From positions 2,024,231 through 2,088,230 of the forward strand of contig JACEVL010000159.1 in assembly GCA_020284085.1 (NCBI GenBank): a stretch of DNA of 64,000 nucleotides, in the 5' to 3' direction. The position numbers were made by a program, and so were the translations under genes. The stretch is from Aporrectodea caliginosa (lineage: Eukaryota; Annelida; Clitellata; Crassiclitellata; Lumbricidae). Below, in pieces: positions 11,893-24,864 of this stretch (positions are counted from its first letter, which is position 1; the number at the start of each line of letters is the position of its first letter). Under the pieces are notes generated by a model, which was given only the letters and a program-made list of their open reading frames with translations, searched no databases and was not told where the DNA came from.

Positions 11893-14800
11893 ATGTGGAT
11901 CCAGGTTCGTAGCATGGATGGACGCAAGTCCATTCGCGTCGATGGATTGTCGAAGTTGACAAAGGTGGAAGAATTGCGAGAGAAGCTTGTGGAGCATTTC
12001 GAAGCCCCATGCGAACACCAGCGATTGTTTTACCGTGGAAAACAGGTAACAGTTGATCCACTTTGCCACATTTTCTGTCGAAGTCAGTTTCTTGACATAA
12101 GTTAACAATCAAACCCGAAACATAATTCTGCGATTCATACCGAAACGATTAGATAGCTACGATACATTAAAGGCTTTCTAATAAGTAATCTAGTGTAAGA
12201 TTTTATAGCGCATTTATAAATAAACCGTTACACGATGCAGTAATCACTTGTCTATTATACGCCAGTTTCAGAAGCAGTCCTCAGACATTTCACTGCTGTT
12301 CAACAGTACAACTGGAATTTTTGTAATTGATCTGCTGTGCCTTACTAAAATTTCCATAGAACTGTAAAAGGAACAGCCCAGACTGGTTTAAATTCTGTGT
12401 CATATTAGTGCTGTGTTTTGCTGAAACTCTCATCATTGAAGAACTTTGCCAAAACTTTTGTCACAACTGAAGACTTTGTGAATGAAAGCCATCAACGAAA
12501 TCAGCATTCAGTCTGAAAATTCTTTGGTAGTCTCTTAAGTTGAAAGTTCTTGCTGCAGGTCAAGTGCTATGTTTTAGCACCAGTATGGACTTTTTTGTAA
12601 CAGAAACAGACAAAGAAATTTGTTCATCTTGTCTTAAGTTGCTCCAATTTAGATTGCCAATGGCCTTGTTCCAGGCTTTCAAGAACTGATTTTTATTATT
12701 ACAGTTTATGTCCATCTAATTGCAAGTGGCCAGTGTTATCGTCAGCGGGACGAAGAACCAGTTGTCCACCTTTAAAATTAGTTTGCGGACAGACATTGAC
12801 AATGCACACCATAGTCTGCACTGTGCGACTGCATATTGGATCAGTGGCTTATTCTCTGATCTGTCATGCAGCTGATTATTACACCAAGACCTGATGATGA
12901 CACAATTATAATTTGAAGTCTGATATAACACAGTCAGAGATGTGATGCCCATATTCAATTCAGCTTGATGCTTGATACGGGTTCAGGAGGCAGTGTTGTA
13001 ATGCTATATGAAATTTGTGGGTTTGTTTTACTTGTAGATGGTTGATGGTCATACTCTGTTTGACTACAACGTTGGCCTGAACGAAATTGTTCAGATTCTG
13101 ATCAGAGCTCCGGTAACACCATCTTCCGATGAAGTATCTACCAATTCCACTTCAAAGGATTCTGCAACTGAGTCTTCATCCTCTGGGGCTTCTGACAAAG
13201 AAGCGGACAAAGTATGAATTGGCATTGATGTTGTGGATAGGGCTGTCAAAATGTTAGAAAAACGTGGCCCGGGTACCCGAGCTCATTTTCAACGGGCCCC
13301 GAAGGCTCGTCAGTCCGTCATTGGTAAAACACTTGAGGAAAGCCAAAAATAGTTGAGTCACAGTGTACGAAGTTACAAAATTTGATTTAATTATTTACAT
13401 TGAAAGACCTGTGGCGTGTGTCTAACGTAGATTTTCGGTACTAATACCTCGATCATCAATCGCGGTCCACTTAGTTCGTCGACGGGAAAGCGTGGGATAG
13501 AAATTGTCGCTTTGATTACAGCCGTGGTCCAAAAGCTACAAATAGCACGGTTTCCGTCTTTTTCTCACGCTTCGACTACCGAGTCACCGAGAGTCGATAA
13601 ATTGGAAAGGGCAGTGATACCTAATAGGATTTAGACACGAAGACACACAGACAGACAGATACACTGACCAGATAGAGTCGTTGGTCGTTGCCTTTGTTCA
13701 AAGGATGCCGCCGTGGAATGTGTACGTGACACAGCTCCAGGAATAGGTCTCTCTTGGTGGTCTTCCCACGAAAACCGACGGCAGAAGGGACGAATTTCTT
13801 GCTAGAATATTTACTTTGGTGTGGTCGACGTCCCGGAAACTGGGACACCTTGTTAAAATCTTTGACAGCAATGACGGATTGGCGGCAAATAGGGAGATCT
13901 CGATATGTCGAAAGACCGAGTCAACAAGTGACCAATATTAGAACCGAAAATTATGTTGCGCAAAGACTAATTTATTCAGTATATGCATCACTTTATATGT
14001 AAGAGGTCGTTGAGCTAAACCTAGGACCAGTTGTTTATTTAACGACGCTTCATAACGTAGGAAGCTCTGTCTAGTTATATATATATAAGCGGTCGTTGCA
14101 CTAAGACCTAATTCAAAGTTTGTCATCCGGGTAGGTTGTCCTAGCATAATAACCCTTATTAAATAGGAGCCCGTGGCTCGTCTTATGATAGCCGGCAATC
14201 AAGCAGACCTGTGCCAACCACCCTCTGCCGATGACTAATCGGCCACTGTAGCTGGCTCGTTCATGCTTAACTCCAGAGCTTCCCACGCGATAGACAGCCG
14301 TGGACTGACACAAAGCTTTTAAAACTTAGACCTGCTTACCGTATTATGCTTCTTCGGTCGGGTTTTCTGGTATTGACTTAACGGCCCGGGCTTGACCCTA
14401 TGAACGGGGCCCGGGTGTTCGGGGGCCCGTTGACAGCCCTAGTTGTGGATGATGTTGTGAAATATGTGTTTGTAGAATCTCAAGGCATTAAATTCCACTT
14501 TGCTGATATGCAGCCCTTTACAAATAAAGACAGCATCACAAGGTAAAGTGAGGACTGTATGGACAGTAATGTATGTTAGCAGCAAGCCTTTCTCACCTCA
14601 TTATTCTCCCACAGTGTAATCTTGTAAATCTTCAAATTGTTATAACCACTGTCAGACTGCAAATGTTCCATCAAAAGCCATTTCATACCTAGTTGCCATA
14701 TTCTGAGGCATTGTCCATTCTCAACCATACTAGTGTAACACTGATCAGTTATATTTTTGGAGCACATTTTATTGCCTCTGTAATTGGCACATCTAGGGCT

Positions 14801-17800
14801 CTGTATTGTCTGCTGTTGTTATAAAGTTCCTTTAGTTTTAAGACCAAATAAGTGCCCTGCATTAGTTTCAATTTGGAATGCAACCCTTTTACTAAGAAAT
14901 ACAATTTGTTACCTCAAGTGGGTTAGAAAATCCACAGTTAATAAAAAAATTGACGATGGTTAAAGAGTGAAATCAGATAGTTTTTTTCATGATCTAGGAA
15001 AATTATTTTTGAACAAAATACTAATTGAAAACTTCTATTATAATGCATATCACTTTACTAAACATAACTTCTATTAAGTTATCGGTTCAGCTCAACACCA
15101 TGCTGAATGGGTTTAGGTTGTAGGTGAGGTTGTTATAAGCAGTGGATAAGGAGGTTATAGTTATGATGGTTTTGAGATGAGATTTTTTGAAGGATTCCAC
15201 TTGTTTCTGTTTGTACAGCCACAGGTTGGATGCTCTTCAGACACAGATGTCCAGTCAACTTATTTGGTATGTATCTAGGTCAAGGTGAAGATGTATGTAA
15301 TGAAACACTTAGATGCCTACTTAAAATGTTATGTAATCTATTTAGTATGTATATACTGGATTGTTCACTTAGTACAATTAGAACGGGCCACAAATACAGG
15401 GAAGAAAAGAAGAGGGAGAGGCATTTAGGGAGCGGTTACTGAGGAGGGAAGAGGCTTGGGAAGGAGAGTTTGAGAGGAGGGGAATAGATAGCAATAGGGG
15501 ACTTTCTGGAGAATGAAAATTTTACCGTTGTAAATGATTAGTACATGATAGGCTAGTTGGGGTAAGGTTACATAAGAGACTTAAGTGGTAAGTTGGGGTA
15601 AGGTTACATAAGAGACTTAAGTGGTAATTTACTTTTCATTCAAACAGAACTATGGTAATCTTGGTTAACCTCGTACGTGCACCGTTACATCTTCTTGCAA
15701 TGAAACGTTGAGACAAGCCTTGTTTAAAGGCAAATCTCAGTTGTTAGAGTAAGATTTATATTTCAGCACTTTTCAGTAATTTTACTTCTTGTAATCATGT
15801 GCTGCCGCTTGAAGTTGTAAGATTGTTGTGTTAAAAACTTTTCCTGTTATTTCTGGACAGAAATGTATAGTTGATAGACACATATCGTAAAGAGGCATTT
15901 ACCCTTTTTGTTACTGTTATGTTTAGATTGACGATGTGGTTGATGCCCGTGATGAGTCCATGGGAGCCTGGTTTGAGGCAATTGTCAAAAGAGTCATTCC
16001 AAATTCTCGAGTAACAGAAAAACCAATTTCGTCGCAACTAAAGCCAACAAACCACTTGAACGGTGGCAGTTCTGAATCCTGCCAAGATGATGTTGAGGTT
16101 GATGTCAACAAGAACATGAAAGTCATTTCAGAAGACGTAGTTAATGCAGGGGATCATTTATCCGGTGATGATCGACTGACTGCGCACAGTGAAGAGAAGG
16201 AGACAAAAGAGTCGTCATGTGATGATGCACATCTTTACTTTGTGCAGTTTGAAGGGTTAGTTACATTACAACAATTACTTTAGCGTTTAAAGAAAATTTT
16301 GTTGTAGAAATGTTTGAAAAACATCTTCTGATTTGTTATTATTTTTGGGAAGTTATCAAGAGGCATAGATTTGTACTTACTTTGCATGGCTGATTTATAG
16401 TTTACCAACAACCTATAATTGTTTTGTTTTCAGCTGTTGCTTTTTTGCTTCTATGAATTGGCATTGCAACCGGCTTTAAAATTTCTATAATTTTTGTCTC
16501 AGCAATGATGAAGAAACTGCTACTTTGGCTTCAACAAATATTCGACCTAGGTCTCGCAATAAAATACCATTGAGCAAAATTCGAATCGGTGATAAGGTCA
16601 TGATAAACTACAACTATGATGATCCCACGGCTCGAGGTTACTGGTATGACGCTGTCGTCACGCACAAGAGAGATACAAGAACGATAAAAGAATTATCAGC
16701 AACCGTCTTCATCGGGTAATTATCTGTTGTATTCTTTGTGTGTGACCTGTTGGATGTTTCATAGGTAGAATCTAGTCTCTAGGCACGAATATTTTTGTCT
16801 CACGTGTTATTCCTTAACTCTTACTAAGCTATTACTTCATGCTATGCCATCTAGTTTTTTTCTATGTACACCTACAGCGTTATGCCTTTGTTAACACAAT
16901 AAACATGTATATGATTTTCACTCAGCTAAAAACTTATTGTTAACAGCTTATCAAATGTGTTTCCTGATATAATCTGCATATTGTTAAATTACTTTCTTCG
17001 GTAATACTATTTATGATTCTGTGTTATTCTTCAGTCATTTAGTTTATTGCATTTTAAGACCGATTTTTTTATCTCATTTTCCATTTTTCTTTTATTGTAT
17101 ATATACTTATTTTCTATTTGATCTGTCAAATCTGTTATAAAACTACATTAAAGTGTAAGTTTGAAATATGAAAAAGTGGGCCTATTTGTTTAATGTTTAT
17201 TGTCTTGAAAATATGAAAGAGTGGGCTTATTGTTTAATGTTTATTGTCTTACAGCAAGGATCTAGTTCCTTTCGAAAATTGTAAAGTTGTATTCACTGAT
17301 GAAATTTTTGAGATTGAGAAGCCAGGGTCACAACTTAACATAAGTCGACTTCAAAACAAGGAAACTGGCATTGAAAAGCGTAAGATGCAAATATTTTTAC
17401 TTAATTTTTGCATGACTCATTGTAATTAATAATTAAGGTATTCGGTATTTAACACCTGCTATACTATATAGTAGGTTTAATACTATGGTAATAGTCTGGT
17501 GTCTGTATTTTGTTTGTACCATAAGTGAATAACTCTGCAATGAAGTTTTTATTTGTGTCATGAAGACACATGTAACAGATCAAATCCTCAATATCCCAAA
17601 GGCAACATTTGGAAAGTGTGACTGTATTGTTGTTAGGATACATACTGATCCTCATTTTTGCTTAAGTGTAAATGCTCGTGACTTACAAATGCAAGCATGA
17701 CTGCTTTCTTGTCACATTCGCTGATTTGCAGCATTCTCGGTTTTGTGGTAAAGGATTGACCCAAGTGCAACATCTGGCTGGAAGAAGTGGTATGTCTGAA

Positions 17801-20800
17801 CCGCAGTGTCAAAAAAGAATGAAGTTTGTTAATTGTTTTTTTGCACTAGCCATATTAATCTTTTTTGGCTGCATTTTATTACACTAATGGCTTGAGCTTC
17901 TTGCAACTGTTCAGGCGTTATAGAATTTGTGATTTTGGTCTTTCTGTGGGTTGTAGGTCAGAACAAGCCAGAGTGTGACCACTGTCTCGACAACATAAAA
18001 CGCAAATGCAAGTTCTGCTCATGCTGTGTATGCGGTGACAGGAAAGAACCAGAAAAACAGCTCATGTGCGACGAATGCGACAGTGCATATCACCTCTACT
18101 GCCTCAATCCCCCGCTTACCGAGATTCCAGATGTTGATGAATGGTAAGAGCAATTACTCAGTCTCAAAGAATGCTACTTGAAGACCTTGGATTTCTAATT
18201 TCGTTCCAATTACGTATAAGTAAATTCAGTTTGTTACAGTTCTTTGGTGATCGTATTTCAATTTGTCTGTTAGCACTTGGCTCCAATTGAGTGGGACACA
18301 GTTCTATAAAGGTCTGCTGAGTGTTTCATACTACTATTTATGCTTTGTGTTTTATGCTTTTCAAGTGTGTAATCGATAAACAAGATGACAATAATGAGTT
18401 TTGTCTTTTGGCTATTCCTTATTGCTTGTGTAAACTGCAATGTACTGATCTGGAGGATTATAAATTAATGTATATTTTTGTATATAATTTATTATCATTG
18501 ATATCTAATGAAATTGTTCTATAAATATTCATTTTATGGTGATGTTGTATTCATGATTCACTAAGAAGGTCTTCTCAAGGTTGCTAAAGAGGGGTAGCAT
18601 CTGTGTATCACAGTCAAGTCATACTACCAATCGACCATGGTAGTCAATTTTATTTTGTTTTGTATCTGTTATATTTAAATTATCTGCTGTGTTTGCTTGC
18701 ATAGGTATTGCCCTGAGTGTAAACTGGACACCAGCAAAGTCGTGCAGGCTGGTGAGAAACTGAAGGAAAGCAAAAAGAAGTCAAAGATGGCTTCTGCTCA
18801 GTCAACTGCCAGCCGTGACTGGGGAAAGGTGACGCTCCTTTGAACTGACATTTTACCCTTGAGCTATGTGCAAATAGCAATGAACAAAGACATAATTATA
18901 TTGATTGTTTTTACCCTTCTTATTATGCAAGCATTGAGTCAGTTTTATGAATCTGACTAGAATTAAACAAGAAGCTCTACACTTTAATAAAATGCGAAGC
19001 TCTAGGTCCTTGTGCTTGATTATTATGAACTAGTATTGTGTAGGAAAAACAAGTGGTTAGGGTTAAGCTGCCCTGCCACAAATGGTAAGATTCTGTTGAG
19101 GGCCTGTTCATATAATTTTACAAGGTCTCGAGGTCTCTCTATTGATTTTACATGGCTGTTGGGTGCATGACACCTTGGGGTTCCACAATTTCTTATCATC
19201 TGTTCTAAATAAAGATTTGCTTACAGATGAATGTGTTCTTAATAAAATGTAGCATGTATTATATAAGATGGAGAGGAACTAGCATGTGAGAGGAATATCT
19301 TTGAGAGACTCCTAGAAGGTATTATAAAGCTGTTTAGGTTTGAAAACTGGCTTTTGTGAGCATGAAGTTGATTTGGAGCAAGATCACTGGTTGAGCAATG
19401 AGGTGAGGTGACTGGTTTATAAGGATGGCAAAGTCTTGGAAGGCAGATAAGTTGGATGAAAATAGTTTTCATATGTTGTCTGCATTTACTTTTCATATAT
19501 ATCTAGTTTCTCTATATATTTTTGAAGGGCATGGCTTGCGTTGGACGAACCAAACAATGCACCATTGTGCCTCCAAACCATTTCGGTGCAATTCCAGGTG
19601 TCGAGGTTGGCAGCATGTGGAAGTTTCGAGTTCAGGTAAGTGAACATTGTTAGGTCAAAAGTCTGAAAACTTCGTAAACTGTTGTTGTTCACTGGTATTA
19701 AAGCAGATGTAAACCTTGCGCAGAACATTTCTGAGGTAAGCAGTATCTGAACCTTTCTTTACAACCACCCAAGAAACTCCTGCAATAAATATGAAAAACT
19801 GAAATGCTTGGTTAAATCTCTAGTATCTTCTAGTGAAATGCTGGATTGGCATAACTCTTTCTAGGTTTCAAACTAACAAAGGCTTTGTGTGGCCCTAAGA
19901 AATTTCACAGATTTACATTACATTGCATGCATAGAGTTGGAATGTGCTTGACATGCATAATTTGCTTATTTTGAACCTCGGATGTATCAAACTGTTGATG
20001 ATGGTCCCTTGAGTTCAATATAAAAAGTTATGGTGTAATCAGAGAGGATTTGCCATGTCGTACATTTTGTCAGACACTTGGTTGCTTCATTTTCTGGTGG
20101 TTGTTTCAGGTGAGCGAAGCAGGTGTTCATCGTCCACACGTGGCTGGCATTCACGGTCGAGAGGACGACGGCGCCTATTCCATAGTGCTTTCAGGAGGCT
20201 ATGAAGATGACCAGGTGAAACCACAGTTATAAGAACTCAGGTTGTTTCTGAGGGTTCTGTTACCCGTGTTCGTTTGCACAATTTTAAATTAGGCTTTCTA
20301 TTATTCAGTGAGCATCCCTTATGATGTAAGCTGCTTAAGGACCTTGGGTGAGTTCTGTTCAACAGTTGGTGCATATGAACTAGTTATCACTTTTCAATGA
20401 AACAGTGATGCTGCATTCTACAGGAAAAAAGTAGTAATAATTTTATCCTTCTGTGTTGTACTGGCATATTCAGTTTATGACTGAGGCAGGGTCATGGAAT
20501 TCAGGTGCTTCTATATCTGGGTGAAAAAGGATCACAGAGAATTTTTTGGATTTGTACATATCTCAATGACCTTCATTGATGACATATTAAGTGCAAAGCC
20601 CTCTGTGATCTCTTTCCAATGCAGGTATTAATAATGCTAGGGTTTAGTTGTGCTGCAGATTGTGAGATATTTGTCTTCATAGTAAGTAAGTAAGTATGGT
20701 CTTTATTACGCCATTTGCAAACGCACAATGGGACAACAGTTATGCAATGATAATTGTAAAACATCGAAGTAATAATATTGATAATAATAATGCATAACAA

Positions 20801-23800
20801 GCTAAATGCAGGTGGAAGATAATTAATAATTGTAAAGCATCCTGGTGATAAATCCCTTCCTGCAGGATGATGGTGACAAGTTTACATATACGGGGAGTGG
20901 AGGTCGTGACCTTTCAGGCAACAAGAGAACAGCAGAGCAGTCATGTGATCAAACCCTGACCCGCATGAATAGGTAACATTTACAGTTTTCTTCCTAAATC
21001 TTTCTAGCACATAGGTAGCTATTGAAAATATGTCGAAATCTAGGCTGCAAATGAATATCACATCTACTTCAAATTTCTTACAAATCTTTCTAGCATTTAG
21101 GTACTTTAACTTCTACTTTCATCAGCACTTCGGTGGAGTGCTGATGTAAAATTTCCATGTTGTCGGACAGCTACCATATAAATGATCATTGTTATTATAT
21201 TAGGATAAGTTTTTCCAATTAATTAATAACTGATTGCGATGTGATGATGGTAGTTGAAGAATATGGAGCAGTAGACTTGAAAGATGAAATTTTACCTACT
21301 TGAGCATTCACTGCCTATATCTGTTCGTTATGTTGCTTTAACTGCTCTGGTTCAGTTGAATAAGTAATTTACTGACACTTTTTTATTTTGAAAGGGCTTT
21401 GGCCAAAAACTGCAATGCTGCTTTGGATGCTAAAAATGGAGCTGAGGCTAAAGATTGGCGAGCGGGCAAACCAGTTCGTGTGGTACGAAACTGCAAAGGA
21501 AGCAAGCATTCTGAATATGCTCCCAAAGAAGGAAACAGATATGATGGAATTTACAAGGTAGATGATACCAGCAATATGCATAGAAAGATTGTTCACTGTT
21601 AACCAGTTGGTTGCTTGCCAAATGTTTTGTAACCAAGTCATGCATTTTTTGTTTTTGGTTTCCATTTCAGTATTAGACTTTATTCAAAGTAAACTAAAGC
21701 TTGAATGGTGAAGAACTGAAATATCTGATTGGCGTTAACTTTGATCAAAATTGTTCTGAACTGTTGTCGCTGAAGTTAGATAAAAGGCTTCTTTAGTAAT
21801 AGCTCACACCCTGTTAACTATGTAACCAAATTGTCTCTGGCTCACGTCATTTTAACTGGTTATTGGACTTTCAGTTGCTAGGCTGGACTAGCATTCTAGA
21901 CCGAGTTTGAGTAATAAGAACCATATATTTATAATGGAGTTGAAGCCATCATAGGTACAGTTTTGTAATAATATATGCTGCAAGGATTTTCTAGGTCTCT
22001 GTTTTACATTTGGCAGTCTGCATTTAGATATTCAAAATTTTTTATATATATGGCATATCTTGTTTGTGCATTTTCCACTTTTCTATTTTCAGTATTTATA
22101 TCGAGTTTGGGATCATTGTTTGTATTCTTATGCAATTAGATCGTCAAGTATTGGCCAGAGAAAGGAAAGTCTGGCTTCTTGGTCTGGCGATACCTCTTGC
22201 GTCGTGATGATTCAACGGCCGCTCCATGGACCAAGGAAGGAAAAAAGAAAATGCAAGAACTTGGTCTTGTGATGCAGGTAGGCAAAAATTTGATCTATTT
22301 ATTGTATTATTATTTATTGAGCTAATTTAAGTGACTGTTAAGAATTAGTAATTGTTCAACTTAGTTCTAAACCATATCTGATAAATTTTGAATAAAATTA
22401 TATGATCAAACATTCGTGGAATAAAACATGTCCTTGAATAAAATGTATAAGTTCTAATAGGGGAGGGGTTAGGGTAATGGTAACACTCTGGCACAAAAAG
22501 CAGATTAGCACGGACGTGCGATCGCTTCCCGCTACCCTCCCAAAGGTCAGCTTTCATTTGCCAGATGGCGTTGGTAAAATGAGCAGTAGGGTGTGATGGG
22601 TGCCTTGCATGGCTGCCAAACAGTTAAATTCTACTCCTGTAATACCTTGTGATCATCCATTCATACCATGAATTGTAATCATACTGTTTGAAATAATAAA
22701 CAAAGATTATTATTAGTAGTAAACACTTAGGAAACTTGTTATTATTTTATTTTTTTAGTATCCAGAAGGTTGGGTTGATTCAAATAAGGACTCGGAGGAA
22801 GAAGGTGAAGAACCAACCAAGCAAAAGGGAAGGAAGAAGAGGAAGACGGAGAGCGAGGGTGAAAATGTGGAGGAAGCGGAAACACCAAAAGGAAAGGGGA
22901 AAGGAAAGGGAAAAAGAAAGAGAACAGAAGATGAGGAAGATGCAGGTAGGTTAAACTTGCTCATTGTTCGACGTGATTATTTTACTGATTTGGTTTTTTA
23001 TTTGACTCCTTAAGTTGACTGGTTGATGGTTTATTTAAATTCTTGATTATCATAATAATTATGGTAACAGTTTATTATTATAACTTATGCAAAGTGATGT
23101 AGTACTGTGAATTTGAGGTGCTGATCAGATGTGGAATTGTTGATGGGTCAAAATGCCAAATTAATTAAATTTACTCGACTCTTCTACATATTTACTTTTT
23201 GGACATTTGTTTTATTCTATTTGTCCATTGTAGATGCTTCTCTTAAGAAGACAAAAAAGCAGAAAGTTGTTTATGATGTCGATGCAGACGTCAAGAAGCT
23301 GATAAAATGCGACAAGAAAAACCAGAAGCTGTGGAAAGAAGCTTTGACATACACATCTGAAGGAGCACAGGTCAGAAATAATTTTGAACTTCTTCCGGAA
23401 GTTAACAAATGCATGGCTTGACTTTCAAGTTTTGCTTGTTTTGGAATTGTCAATAGCTTTTCTGATGTCTTTGTTGGCATAATCATTTGTATTCTTGTGG
23501 TTGCCTATGACTTACAATGTGTTTTGCTTTACTGTATCTTTAAGTACTGGTTATGTTCCTTAAGCTGTTGTACTCTTTACAAGCATTTGTGCTATTGCTC
23601 TATTATAATCTTCTTAAATCACACTTTAGTGTAAGTTTGTTGATTTGTTCTGGCACATTAGCAACACGATGGTTGTCTTTGTAGCGTTTTCTAAACAAGG
23701 TGGAGGAGTCATTCCTCTGCGTCTGCTGTCAGGAAATCGTCTACATTCCGGTTACAACTGATTGTCTTCACAACATGTGTAAAGTAAGAAAGTTACGTTA

Positions 23801-24818
23801 TTTGTGTTGTAACAAAGAGAAGTTATACTTGAAGGGAAAAGATATGCGTGTCCTACTTCAGTTATATTAACTAATGTCATTTAGTTAGTTGGCAATTATT
23901 TAATTTGTTAATTAAGGTTGTTAATTTATATGTTGTCAAGACTGATGTACTGCTAAATCAGTGAGAAACCGATTTTGGTTTAATTTTCAGTCTAAGGAGT
24001 TAAAGCATTGCTCTTGAATATATTCAGTGGCATAAGATTTAAAATCTAGCAGTAATAACAATGGGCTGTTAAATGTAATCTCCACTTGAACCACTCTAAA
24101 TCCAGCAAGATTGTTTCTACCAGACCAAAGGTGAATGTTAAACAGGGTCCTCCAGTCCTGTGTGGCATTAAAAGGGTTGTCACTGAATATACTGGGCTTC
24201 AAGATTTCCGAAAAGTTTGGTTTTTTCCCGTGTTAAAAGACTTTACATATGGGCCAAGCAATCTCTCCACACCCATCGTGATATGATCTCGCATAGACTC
24301 TTGGGGTCAGACTTCATGATGTGGTCCGGGCCACCACTGTCAACTGCATGCAATACTGTTCCCAAGTATGGTGGGGCTTTGCCAGTAAGCGGGAACTCGA
24401 CTCTTTAAGCGCACTGGTCCACAAGTTGGTATGCGTTGGCTTCCTACCCAAATCTTTCCCTGCATCTGAAATAATCCTGGCCACACCCTCCACGACCTAC
24501 TCCCTCTGTCCATTGTATTGGCCACCATGGTGTAGAGTTGGACTTCTGTTTTGTAGTTGACTTTATTTTGTTCTCCTAATTATCGTTTCTTTGCCACAAG
24601 TATTTTAACTTTGTATGTAAAGCGCTGAGCATTTGCTTGCCTTTGATAAAGAACACACTTATTTATTTTAGGCTTGCCTTGAGCGCTCCTTCAAGGCAGA
24701 AGTCTTCACCTGTCCAGCATGTCGCAACGATCTTGATAAAAAGTTCAAACTGGAAGCGAACACACCACTTCGGGAGATTCTCAAGTCACTATTCCAAGGC
24801 TACGAGAATGGCAGATAG
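11893..24818 (+). CDS. UHRF1: UHRF1, E3 ubiquitin ligase and hemimethylated-DNA reader
   Basis: Coding exons: 11893-12045, 13038-13211, 15927-16255, 16503-16715, 17255-17379, 17957-18143, 18705-18828, 19528-19635, 20110-20214, 20866-20972, 21395-21557, 22140-22277, 22759-22945, 23234-23370, 23685-23783 and 24672-24818. The 2496 nt close in frame (831 aa; human is about 793). Domains: ubiquitin-like 1-75 ([11 protein letters not shown]); tandem tudor about 110-330 ([14 protein letters not shown]); PHD about 335-400 ([16 protein letters not shown]); SRA about 437-640 ([11 protein letters not shown], and [13 protein letters not shown], the base-flipping NKR finger); a lysine-rich linker about 650-730; RING about 758-800 (CVCC...CLHNMCKACLERS...CPAC). 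The protein ends LFQGYENGR. In vertebrates UHRF1 binds hemimethylated CpG and H3K9me, ubiquitylates H3 and recruits DNMT1 at replication. Introns contain a 1.2-kb hAT element, SINEs and LINE pieces. Confidence 0.96.
13230..14449. mobile_element. Non-autonomous hAT element, 1204 bp, with perfect 8-bp TSD
   Basis: The element spans 13238-14441, with termini TAGGGCTGTCAA (13238-13249) and TTGACAGCCCTA (14430-14441). The target duplication GTTGTGGA is perfect at 13230-13237 and 14442-14449. An 8-bp TSD and these termini are diagnostic of hAT. Both subterminal regions are rich in CCCGGG/GGGCCC strings. No transposase reading frame is visible; internal ORFs are short. It lies in UHRF1 intron 2, its TSD starting 18 bp after the exon end at 13211, and is visibly more GC-rich than the intron around it. 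Confidence 0.9.
15555..15626 (+). repeat. 36-bp tandem duplication
   Basis: Two identical 36-bp units starting AGTTGGGGTAAGGTTACATA (15555-15590 and 15591-15626), in the UHRF1 intron upstream of the tudor exon. Identity suggests a recent duplication. Confidence 0.85.
17163..17250 (+). repeat. ~46-bp tandem duplication abutting a UHRF1 splice acceptor
   Basis: Two units, each with AATATGAAA(A/G)AGTGGGC and GTTTAATGTTTATTGTCTT. The second unit runs directly into ACAG at the acceptor of the exon at 17255. The branch-point and pyrimidine region of this intron is therefore duplicated, but only the second copy is followed by AG. Confidence 0.75.
20684..20765 (-). repeat. LINE 3' end fragment, (TTAC)n family
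   Basis: AGTAAGTAAGTAAGTATGGTCTTTATTAC is the reverse complement of an AATAAAG...(CTTAC)n LINE tail like those at 2379 and 11421. Only the last tens of bases remain, in a UHRF1 intron. Confidence 0.55.
22535..22715 (+). mobile_element. SINE copy with (ATT)n tail
   Basis: GGTAAAATGAGCAG, followed by GGTGCCTTGCATGGCTGCCA and CAGTTAAA, also appears in the minus-strand SINE at 33857-34043. The 3' end AATAAACAAAGATTATTATT resembles the tail of the SINE at 58.6-58.8 kb. It lies in a UHRF1 intron. The head upstream of 22535 is less clear. Confidence 0.6.
24220..24670 (+). pseudogene. LINE fragment forming the acceptor side of the last UHRF1 intron
   Basis: Shares GGGCCAAGCAATCTCTC, TCATGATGTGGTC and CCCAAGTATGGTGGGGCTT with the LINE at 10.9-11.1 kb; several frameshifts and a deletion break the ORF. 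Its 3' UTR (GCATTTGCTTGCCTTTGATA, then AAGAACACACTT) matches the 11371-11400 sequence. The degenerate tail CTTATTTATTTTAG ends as the splice acceptor of the last UHRF1 exon (24672). Confidence 0.8.
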
Positions 24819-24858
24819 ATCTCAGCCAAGAAGCAGTTTCTTCATTCAAACATTTGTG

Positions 24859-24864
24859 AATAAA
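24859..24864 (+). terminator. Candidate UHRF1 polyadenylation signal
   Basis: AATAAA 41 bp after the UHRF1 stop codon. It would give a very short 3' UTR; longer 3' ends cannot be excluded. Confidence 0.4.

Noticed and set aside
21369..21665. 98-codon minus-strand ORF
   Set aside because: Shadow of the UHRF1 SRA exon at 21395-21557 on the opposite strand.
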